64,000 nt of DNA from Lactifluus volemus (lineage: Eukaryota > Basidiomycota > Agaricomycetes > Russulales > Russulaceae), in NCBI GenBank assembly GCA_022376515.1, contig WTXI01000005.1, forward strand, positions 1,426,001-1,490,000, read 5' to 3'. The translations under genes and the position numbers were made by a program. The notes under the pieces are model-generated. The model saw nothing but the letters and a program-made list of their open reading frames with translations, had not been told where the DNA came from and did no database searches. Shown here one piece after another: positions 55,869-64,000 of the stretch (the stretch's first letter is position 1; the number at the start of each line of letters is the position of its first letter).

Positions 55869-57017
55869 TTAAGGGATTGTAAGGGCTAGATTCAACACGT
55901 ACCATGTCCTTGAGAAGCCCAAGGACCAGTGGGAGGTTTTGCAAATCATTACCCAAACTGATCTCACTCGCCAAATACAACCGTCCTTTAAGAGGAGGGA
56001 CCCTCGATTCGTCAGGACCCCGGTAAATAAAGAACATCCACTTCTCCCCCGAGGTAATACAACCTCGGAGTGTAGACAGGCTTGCATGGACTCGAAGTTA
56101 GACAGGTTCAATAGTCGTAAAAATTGGACAGACTTGTATCGTTTACAAAATGATGCTGCTGTGATTGTGGCCTGAGGGACAGCGTCTAGTAGCCCATCCT
56201 TCTTGGTTCCGATAATAATCGGACAGGCGGGCATGTTGTTCATTGTGGCACAGTCGTCGAGTACCTTGGGGAGGCACGTCATCCACAAATCCACTAGTAT
56301 AAAAAAAAACAGATGTAAGAAAAGTACAAGGGGAACAAAGTGAGCTTTACCAGAGAATAACTGTCTAGGTTGAATGTCGATCAGCAGATAATCGACCACT
56401 CCGCTAAATGAAACGGTGCCGGAATAGGTCTCAAAAGTGGTTTCGTCGATGGGAATTGCAGGAAAGATGACATGGCGCTGTGTTTGATTGTGTGGCATTG
56501 GGTCCATTGCCAAACAAAAACCCACGAGGATCTTGAAGATCAAGGGTTCACATGAGCGTTTGTTCTGGAAAAAGAGAAAAAATGGATGAGCCTGCCTGTG
56601 AGGTGAAACAAACATCGGCAGCTGGGCATTGACTTACCCACTGAGGACACATGTCGCGCAGCTTCGGGATCCAGCTTACAGTGTCGTCCTTAACGAGAGC
56701 TTTCCCGGCGGCCTCGATCTCACCCCTTTTTTCCTCGAACAGAGTGAGAAATAGGGGGTGAGAGGTTATACCGACTCGAACGACGACAGATTCGTCAACC
56801 ATCGAGAACGGCATACACTGAGAGGCCAAAATTCAAGTCATCAACGGCCTGAGCAACAAAGTATAAGGTAACAAACAGTAGCGAGTCGCAACTCTTTGCG
56901 TATCTCCTCGAGTTTGGGAATGAGCTCAGGAGGCACCTCTTCGTCTGGAATATCATCGAATCTAGCAAGGAGTCTCTCCAAGGCTTCTTTCGAGGGGGAA
57001 GGTACTGGCACTGACAT
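55869..57017 (-). CDS. Unrecognised protein, tandem paralogue A
   Basis: The ATG at 57017 starts MSVPVPSPSKEALERLLARFDDIPDEEVPPELIPKLEEIRKEL, a helical acidic segment. Later exons give EIEAAGKALVKDDTVSW, a middle part with DETTFETYSGTVSFSGVV, then NMPACPIIIGTKKDGLLDA, ASFCKRYKSVQFLRLLNL and HSEVVLPRG. I do not recognise the family. The TKKD after a hydrophobic strand loosely recalls the G4 motif of GTPases, but I see no P-loop, so I attach no function. The exon order is the same as in paralogue B, which supports it as a real gene. The 3' end is not well defined. Confidence 0.45.
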
Positions 57018-57899
57018 TCTCTTTAGCGAGAGTAAAAAACGGACGTAGGACGGTGGAGTCCACAAGTCAGGGGGTCTCCATTCTGAGTAAAGTATTGCAC
57101 TGATCGGCTATATCTACACTTCGTTCCGAGATGTGGATCTAAGCGAGGGGCGCTCCCACGTAACCGCTGTTTGGCGCCATGCTTTAACGAGGCTACGAAG
57201 GTACACTGGCAGTGGTATTATAATAAGAATGTGCTGAATGAATGTGTGGTTTACGGCACGCTGGCTGCAGACTCGGGCACCACCTCCGAGTCAAGTAGCC
57301 CACTCTTCTCCATATTCCTTCGGACCCTACCGCGTGACGGTCGGAGGGTCTCGGGTTGAAAACGTCCCGTGGTAGAAGAGTACGAGGACGACGATGACAG
57401 ATGATCACTCAATCAGGTCTTATTTTCTTTTTATTACCCCAGCGAAGCAGCGCATCGTCCACGGGAGCACCTTTTTCTCGGAAGAGGGAGGGTGACCAAA
57501 CAGACAGCGTCTGATGCACCTTGGTGTTTGTGCCGTCCGACGGCCACTTGACTGAATTATGACCTGAAAACGTTCTGTCGTCTGGGTTGAATGGTCTACT
57601 GCATGCCGACGTCTGCCTCCATCAAGCCATGCAATTCTTTCAACTCCAAATTTCGTTCGTCTCTGAAAGTTGTAAGGTAGAACGAACTGAGCGCAAGAAC
57701 GTTAACATTCTCAACCTCACAATATGCGGTACAGTGAGTCAAGTTAAAACAGAAGACAAGGGCTATGCCGGTCAAAAAACTTTGTGTTCGGGTCGAACGG
57801 ATTCTGAACCTTCATAATTTGCGTTATTAAGGGATGTGTAAGTGCTAGATTCAACACGTACCATATCTTTTAGGAGTCCCATGACAAGTGCGAGGTTTT

Positions 57900-58914
57900 G
57901 CAAATCCGAACCTAAACTGATCTCACTCGCCGCCAAATATATCGTTGATTAAGAGAATCTCTCGATCCGTCAGGACAGTAATGAAAAAACAACCACTGCT
58001 CCCCCGAGGTAATACAACCTCGGACAGTAGACAGACTTGCATGGACTTAAAGTCAGAAAGGTTCAGTAGTGGTAAAAATTGGACAGACTCGTATCGGTTA
58101 CAAAACGACGCCGCAGAAATTGCAGCCCGAGGCACAGCATCTTGTAGTCCATCTTTCTCGGTTCCGATGATAATCGCAGTGGCGGGAATGTTGTTCGCGG
58201 TGGCACATCTGAGTGCCATAGTGGGGGACGCCTGCCAAACTCTAAAAAAAAAAGATGTAAAGAAAACAAGAGACAAAAAAGGGAGCTTTACCACCAGGCT
58301 GGACGCGGACGAGGAGATAATCATGGTTCCATAGAATGTTTTGGGGCCGGAATCCGTCTTGAAAGTTGTCTCTCCCATATCAAACTCTCTGACTATAGAA
58401 ACACGTTGCGTTTCGTTGTCCGTCATTGCCAAACAAACGTGTGTAGAACTTGGTGATCAGTGTTCGATGCGCGCTTGGACTTGGTGAAAGAGTAAAAGAG
58501 ATGGATGAGCCTGGAGGTGAGATGAAACATCGGCAGCTGGCGTCGACTTACGACCTGACGGATGGCATCTAATTTCCGGGTGGCAGCCTCGATTTCATCC
58601 TCGGAAATTGGCATAGTGAAAACAAGACCAGAGCCTGGGGGTATACCCGCTCCAACGGGGGCAGATCCGTCAACGTTCGAGGACGACGTACACTGAGAGC
58701 CGAAGCATGCATTCAATCAACAGCCTGACGGAGCAACGAGTAATAAAGTAATGGAAGTACGAACACTGGCACCAGCGACTTGAGCTCGCAACTCTGCGCG
58801 TACCTCCTCAAGTTCGGGAAGGTGCTCAGGAGGCACCCGTTCGTTTGGAATCTTATCCAATTCACCAAGTATCATCCCGAAGGCTTCTTTTTTCGAGATA
58901 CGAGTCAGTGGCAT
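57900..58914 (-). CDS. Unrecognised protein, tandem paralogue B
   Basis: The ATG at 58914 starts MPLTRISKKEAFGMILGELDKIPNERVPPEHLPELEEVRAEL, parallel to paralogue A. Exon 2 contains SEDEIEAATRKLDAIRQVV; the main exon has GETTFKTDSGPKTFYGTM, ATAIIIGTEKDGLQDA, ASFCNRYESVQFLPLLNLSDFKSMQVCLLSEVVLPRG and TDREILLINDIFGGE. Introns are short and have similar positions in both copies. Divergence is larger in the N-terminal half than around SFCNRYESVQFL and SEVVLPRG, so the latter part may be the constrained domain. Function is unknown. Confidence 0.45.
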
Positions 58915-58990
58915 TCGCTTTCTGTAGTCAGCGAGAGTAAGAAATGAGGTACAAGGAGGTCAGACGGTGCAGTATTTGACCATCCTTGAG

Positions 58991-59591
58991 GGATGACTGT
59001 GTATGCGTAAGTATGCATTTGTGTGTGCTCTTCGAGAGGCTTTAGGAAAGGCTTTAGCTACAGGTAGGCTAAAAGAGGGAAAATGAGGGGGCGCGAGAGC
59101 GTCCATATTGAGTAAAGTATTGCACTGATGAGGCTATATAAGCAAGGAAGACTTTATGCGATCTACACTTTGTCGAATATTGAGAAGCCATTGTTCCTTT
59201 TAGGAGGGTCCGTTAGGTGGAGGCAAGAATGTGAAGCGAGGAGGGGCGCCATGAACAATTCTCTTTGTATTTATATTTCAAACTGCGTTTGTTACTCGTG
59301 ATAGAACTCGAGGTTTCAACGAGGCTACGAAGGTACAGTGGTATTAAGAATACTGGTAAATCTCGATGGTGAAATTCAAATTTGTAAGAAAAGGACGCAG
59401 TGAATATGTAAATCTGCAATGAATGAAAGCAAAATCCCTGGTGGTCCATGATCTCCGCAATCCCGGGCCGGTGGTATCAATGCAACAGGGAACCAAACAA
59501 AAAAAAAATGACGAGATTCAAATCAGCGGTATTTGGTGGTGGAGAATCAGAAGCAGAAGCGGGGTAAAAGGAGGGGAGGAGAGGATCAAGC
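58991..59591. other. Intergenic with remnant of the tandem unit
   Basis: Contains the promoter-like copy with TGAGTAAAGTATTGCACTGAT and a short third match (about 59318-59345) to the start of the tandem unit. It suggests a third, mostly lost, copy. No gene is supported. Confidence 0.45.
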
Positions 59592-62500
59592 TCAAGGGTG
59601 CCCACGACGGTTGCGTGACCTGGACGTACGCGGCGCGGCCGAAGGGACAGCGCCAAGGCCGTGAGTGGGTACATAATGGGAATCAACCTCACTACAATCG
59701 AGATGCACAAGTAGGTTGTGAACGAATGCTTGCTCGTACCTACGAAAAGAGACAGATGAGCCGTCCGCTTGTATCTGAAACGTGAACTACTTACTGGGCA
59801 TTGTTGAAAACCACGGCCATCGAGTCGGACCCACACCGCAACAGGTTCGGTGCCATGACAAGGGCGAGATTTGCGCTCGTCATCTTGGTGGCGACCAGTA
59901 CGCGTTCATCTAGGAACAACTGTAAAAAGCTGATAACGAAAAGCACAACACGGCGATTGGCGGTCGGCAGCCGTTCGACTGCCGTGCAGCATGCCTCTGC
60001 GTCATTCGCGAACGCAATGCAGTCATTGTACATCTCTGAAGGCACGAGCGGATCGACCAACTCGCGCAACCAGAGCTTGAACAGCGATGCAGGCACGTGC
60101 GGGTCATCGATACCCTCGAGTGTGTATGAACCTCGGTCGAGCCGCATCTTGAGCGCTGCCACGGCATCAGAGTCACCCGGCACGCGAAAGATTCCCTCAG
60201 CCTTTGTTCCACCAAGAGCGAGGACGCCATCGGCAAGGAATGGTAGTACAATTGGCACCTTCTGCGTTGGGTACGTGCGCTCCTGTAGGCGGAAGACGGC
60301 ATCAAGAGGCTCGCCAAACGTTGATGGGTTGAATGCTGCATCCTGTAAGGGACCCTCAATCAGCCCCAACTACGTGCGGGAATACGACGACGAAGCTTAC
60401 CGATGCCGTCTCAATTTCTGCAAGTGACGGTGGCTTGCCCCTGGGGCCTTTCTTAGCAATAGCCACAAGCCGTTTGAGACAGTGCTTGGCGAGTACATCA
60501 ACTCGACCTTCAGTTATTCCCATGCGTTGTGAGAGAAACGCGTGGAGGTATGGTTCGAAATTCTTCGAAGGCGGGAAGGTTACTAGTAGCACACACAACA
60601 GTTGCCACCCGCGGAATGTACTTTCCCTACCAAACATGTCAACATTGGTCAACCGACGTTGCAAAGGACGAAGGACACACGCGTTCGGATTGCCTGTAAG
60701 CTGCTTCATAACTTGGCAATAAATTTCATCGCGCAGCTCGCCGTGTGAGAGCCCCGCCCCAAGAAGCCAACGTGCTTCTTCTAGTCTAGGCGTGTTGTGG
60801 TTAGCTATGGCGCCTTTCTCGCTATCTCCCATAAGACGTTGCACGGCACGGAATGTGCGCACAGCATCCTTGTGTAGCTGTCGTGAGAGATTGAGTAAGG
60901 GGGCAGCAAGTGGGCCGCGCTGCCACGTCATCATTTGACCGACTGGTACTTTCCGCTTGAAGATGAAGCCGATACGGTGAGTTGCAAAGTACTGCTGCGC
61001 AAATTCAGATTCGACAAATTGTTGAATGTCCGAGGCAAGGTCTTGTGGCAGGATGGGGTGTGCGCTGCACGAATAGAAGCTCAGGGTAAAGGAAAGAACT
61101 TTGCAGTGGCAAGGACATACCCGGTGCTGAGCGTCTTGACGGTACGTGAAGTAATGGATCGGGTTGGTTCGATGAGAATAGGCATGCGGGCGGGGTAATT
61201 CTTGACGGGGCTGAGCTGGAGCGTGGCATCTATAGACAAGTTCAGTTTCATTTCAGATGTTCATAATGGGGACTACATACTGATATTTAAAACAGGATTA
61301 CCAATCTCCCTCCCGGCGACGGTCGGACCCCTGGTTGGCGCGAACGGTGAGGGACGTACGGTCGCCGTTCGCGGGAGGATCTTCTCTGGCGCTTCGAACT
61401 TTACCTTCGGCATTAAGGTGGTCGATTCCGGAGCGCTCGCATAGCCGCTCTCTGAGGAATTCTTACTCACAGCGCTCACAGTCTCTGGCGATTGTGGCGG
61501 CGTTCGCGTCAGGTGTTCAACAGCAGCATTTAAAGACAGCGGTGGTGAACGAGTGGGGATGAGGGAGCGGTTTGAAGGGGAGGGGGTGGGAGGGGCGCTC
61601 GCTTCCGAACCGGGAATGGGCGGGAGCGCTGGTGCTAGTCGGGTGGATGTTGTGTAGTGGGAATCGGCAGTAAGGTTACGCCGTACGGGAGGAGCATTTG
61701 GATTCTTTTTCGATGAGGTGGCGGGGCCGCTTGCAGAGGAATGCAGGCGACCAGGAGCTTGAACAGAACCTCGAGGCTCCTTCGTGTATGAACGAGAACG
61801 GTGAGCCACGGGACGTTCCTCATCCTTTTGTGCTGTTGCACGTGAGGGCGGGGTCTGATTGATCTGATCGACGGTCGAGGAAAAGGACTTTGAAAGGCGG
61901 CGACCGAGGGCAGTATTCTAATGGACGAGAGTTTGAAATCTGGGTGAACGAAGCCCCGACAAGTACGCACTTGGAGGACAGTCAATGGTATGACAAAACC
62001 ATCTGGCTTCTCCCATACAGTCTCTCCAGTCTTCGTGTGGTAATAATACGGAATGCCACCACGCGACTCGTCGCTAATCTCCCACCATTCGCCGTTTTCG
62101 CTGGGCGGTAATCTGCACAGCCATTTCCCCATGAGGCAACAAACAAAGAAAGGGTAGCATATAGACATACACGAAGTTCCCAACCGGAGGGTCCCACGAG
62201 ACTTGCCCCGTTGCCGGACAAGCAAAGAAGGAAACCTGAGTCTGAAAAAACACGCGAGAGGGCATTCCGATTAACCCCATGTAATAAGGAAGAGGGAAAA
62301 AACTGGCCTGGGGATCGACGAGGGTTACCCAGAAATGGGAACCCCACGTTGTCTCGTCATGTGTATGGGTCGAAGCGGACGAAGTAGAAGGTTGAGATTT
62401 TCTGGGCCTGCCATTTATATGGACCTCCGGTGTAGGGATCGGACTCGCGGCGTAAGTTTTTTTCGATCGAGAAGTGGAGGACACGTCTGATGCGCGTGGC

Positions 62501-62592
62501 TTAGCCGGTTTGTGACCGTTTGAATAAGCTGAGGTAAAATGAGCGTTGGATGAAAGGGAAGGACTGGGCAACAAGGGCGGGGATGTCGCCAT
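59592..62592 (-). CDS. WW-MyTH4-RhoGAP protein (ARHGAP39/Vilse-like)
   Basis: The ATG at 62592 (MATSPPLLPSPS) opens a Ser-rich leader. The first WW-like unit is split over exons (HFWVTLVDPQ...FFACPATGQVSWDPPVG). A clear WW domain follows: NGEWWEISDESRGGIPYYYHTKTGETVWEKP, split here at its middle for description. After a 200-residue disordered Pro/Ser linker, a MyTH4 domain spans about 60950-60370 (DEIYCQVMKQLTGNP, RGWQLLCVLLVTFPPS, FEPYLHAFL). The RhoGAP domain (about 60350-59790) has AEGIFRVPGD with the arginine finger, PHVPASLFKLWLRELVDPLVP, and ANLALVMAPNLLR. The end is at 59592. It should switch off Rho-type GTPases at the cortex or cytoskeleton. The domain order equals that of animal ARHGAP39. 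Confidence 0.9.
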
Positions 62593-63146
62593 TGTGCTAA
62601 AAAGAGCGATAAAAGAAAGAACAATAAAGGATAAGCGTTGGTGGGAAGGGAGGTAGCGCAAAGGTCGGCAAAGCTAGAACGGCATACAGAAATGATACGG
62701 TACAGCGCGGAGAAGGGGAGAATGTGGAGTTGAACGGCGGGAGGAGAGGTGAGATGGTTGCGACCAAAAAAAAAAACGCGGCGACCCGTTAAGCGTTCGT
62801 TGGTCGGTCGCGGCGCGGCATTCAATTCAATCTTCAAAGGTAACTAAAAAGCTCAAAACTGCGACGGGCAACGGTATCACAACCCTTCACACATTGGTCA
62901 TAGGAAAGGCAATAGAACAGTCTGGGCGTCAGAGTGGAGAACATGATTCTGTGAATGTAACCAAGAGTAAAGGTACGAGGGGGGTGCCTCCGCTATACGT
63001 AGATGATCCACGTCTTTTATATGATGCTTGCTTTTATCCGTATCAACCATCGAAACCTCTTCTTGCCGACTTCCCGTCTTCTTCTCTTCTCCCTGTCCCC
63101 CCCATTTTAGGTAAAAATTAAGCTCTGACAACACAACACAATTCTC
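62593..63146. other. Intergenic, promoter of the RhoGAP gene
   Basis: About 550 bp without a supported gene. A run of eleven A occurs near 62766 just upstream of the RhoGAP start region. Confidence 0.4.
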
Positions 63147-63613
63147 TCAGAGGTCTGTCCCTTTCCGCGGGCCACCAGCGTTGTCAAGGTATTTACGAAC
63201 GCTGGCACATCGCATCCATTTGCTGTGGTATAGTACCCCCAGGTAGTCCGCTTCCTCAAATGTCACCTTTCGTAACCACTTGGAGTCACCATATCTCCAA
63301 ATGACAAAAAAAATGAGGTGTACCCGTGACGTGCGGGCATGATGCACCGTATTGGCGCAACTCTTAACTTGAGGCCGAAATTACCCGCAACAATGTCTAA
63401 ACCAGCTAGGTTCCATGCCGGGTGTCCCCAATGCCTATCGGGCTTGCGATAATTTGTGTGCGCGACCTCGAGGACTCCACTGATTGCGAGCTGGGAAAGG
63501 AAGAGGAACGCCCCTTCTGGTATCCAATTTGGCCTAGGCCCCCCTCCTTCATGTGAACCCTCATCACAGCAGATACGTATACGTTTGTCAGGGTAGTAAG
63601 ATCGCGCTTTCAA
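63147..63613 (-). CDS. Short hypothetical gene or fragment
   Basis: Two minus-strand frames with coding character can be joined. The first (63613-63340) contains PNWIPEGAFLFLSQLAISGVLEVAH and GLDIVAGNFGLKLRVAPIRCIMPARH. The second (about 63306-63147) contains YGDSKWLRKVTFEEADYLGVLYHSKWM. The presumed intron starts with GTCACG and ends in TTTGGAG. No family is recognised. Start and completeness are unclear; it could be a fragment of a longer decayed gene. Confidence 0.3.
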
Positions 63614-64000
63614 AATCTAATTTGTTGTCTCTGGCCACTTAACATGCACAGGTCTCCGGGGAACCAACATTAGTTACCAGTCATTGGTCATCAGGTCATC
63701 TTTTGGCCATATCACAGATTCTTTCGCCTGCCGATTCCTAGATCTGTGGCGACCCATCGCCGATTGGCCCGACCATTGACGTGGACGAATCGGAAAACGG
63801 ATATATATCTCGATATCAGATGCTCTATTCCGACTACTTGTTCTCGCACCTCCTACAGGTTAGAAATCATAGTACACAGCTCACTCTGTTCTAGGCGGGG
63901 CTTATATATCTCCAGCACGAGGACATTAATCTGAGATGCAGAGAAACGAGCAAAGTTATTACGTGACTTGGCACGTCCGACGCGTTCGGATCTAACTCAA
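63614..64000. other. Window edge, no gene seen
   Basis: Only short frames occur. Nothing recognisable before the window ends. Confidence 0.35.

Larger units (their letters stand above)
55101..58990. repeat. Tandem duplication: two diverged units of about 1.9 kb
   Basis: Unit 1 (about 55101-57100) and unit 2 (about 57190-58990) match along both coding and noncoding parts. Shared landmarks are the block with GGTAGAAGAGTACGAGGACGA (55361 and 57373), CGAGGTAATACAACCTCGGA (56050 and 58005) and TGAGTAAAGTATTGCACTGAT (about 57083 and 59109). A further scrap with GAGGCTACGAAGGTACA occurs at 59318. Each unit carries one copy of an unrecognised minus-strand gene. Confidence 0.75.

Noticed and set aside
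57945..58334. 129-codon plus-strand frame opposite paralogue B
   Set aside because: It is antisense to the conserved exon of the minus-strand gene; the same shadow exists opposite paralogue A.
1..64000. CRISPR arrays, bacterial-type operons or prophage
   Set aside because: Intron-rich eukaryotic genes throughout; no regularly spaced direct repeats were seen.

Overview
The window looks like nuclear DNA of a basidiomycete fungus (Agaricomycetes). Genes are dense and cut by many short GT-AG introns, typically about 50-85 bp, some exons are tiny, and gene content is typical of mushroom-lineage fungi: division-1 chitin synthase, secreted GH16 glycosidase and A1 aspartic protease, PSR1-type phosphatase, cohesin Rad21, Tim17. 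Codon style and gene mix would fit Ceratobasidiaceae (Rhizoctonia/Ceratobasidium), but that placement is an inference. I saw no CRISPR, rRNA, convincing tRNA or intact transposase.

Layout. 0.6-4.3 kb: an R3H-domain gene (minus) with a decayed duplicate of its 3' end about 2 kb away and a 272-bp foldback palindrome between them. 4.8-17.6 kb: a compact housekeeping block (U1-zinc-finger/WBP4-like, FLVCR-like MFS transporter, tRNA methyltransferase TRM11, ZSWIM7/SWS1, CDCA7-type zinc-finger protein, TIM17, Mmc1-like mitochondrial protein), mostly in divergent pairs with short shared promoters. 17.6-25.3 kb: a gene-poor, fragment-rich region with one uncharacterised multi-exon gene, a nearly identical 3' fragment of RAD21 ending exactly at a second foldback, and scraps that may come from a UFD4/TRIP12-type E3 ligase. 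25.4-39.8 kb: a broken aromatic-amino-acid decarboxylase, chitin synthase, a coiled-coil (HMMR-like) protein, a PPR protein and RAD21. 40-48 kb: a GH16 gene, its decayed tandem copy, and a secreted aspartic protease. 48.4-53.6 kb: PHS1-like 3-hydroxyacyl-CoA dehydratase, an AP-1-type bZIP factor, a PSR1-like phosphatase. 55-59 kb: a tandem pair of unrecognised paralogues. 59.6-62.6 kb: a WW-MyTH4-RhoGAP protein.

There is no single operon-like system. Themes that recur are nuclear genome maintenance (Rad21, ZSWIM7, CDCA7-like), cell wall (chitin synthase, GH16), mitochondria (Tim17, Mmc1-like, PPR) and signalling (RhoGAP, PSR1-like, bZIP). Two cautions apply. Exon joins were done by eye. Several conserved genes carry apparent one-base frameshifts, including RAD21, so some 'pseudogenes' may be sequence-error artefacts. 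The most unusual structural signal is that two independent 3'-end gene fragments each lie beside a foldback palindrome.
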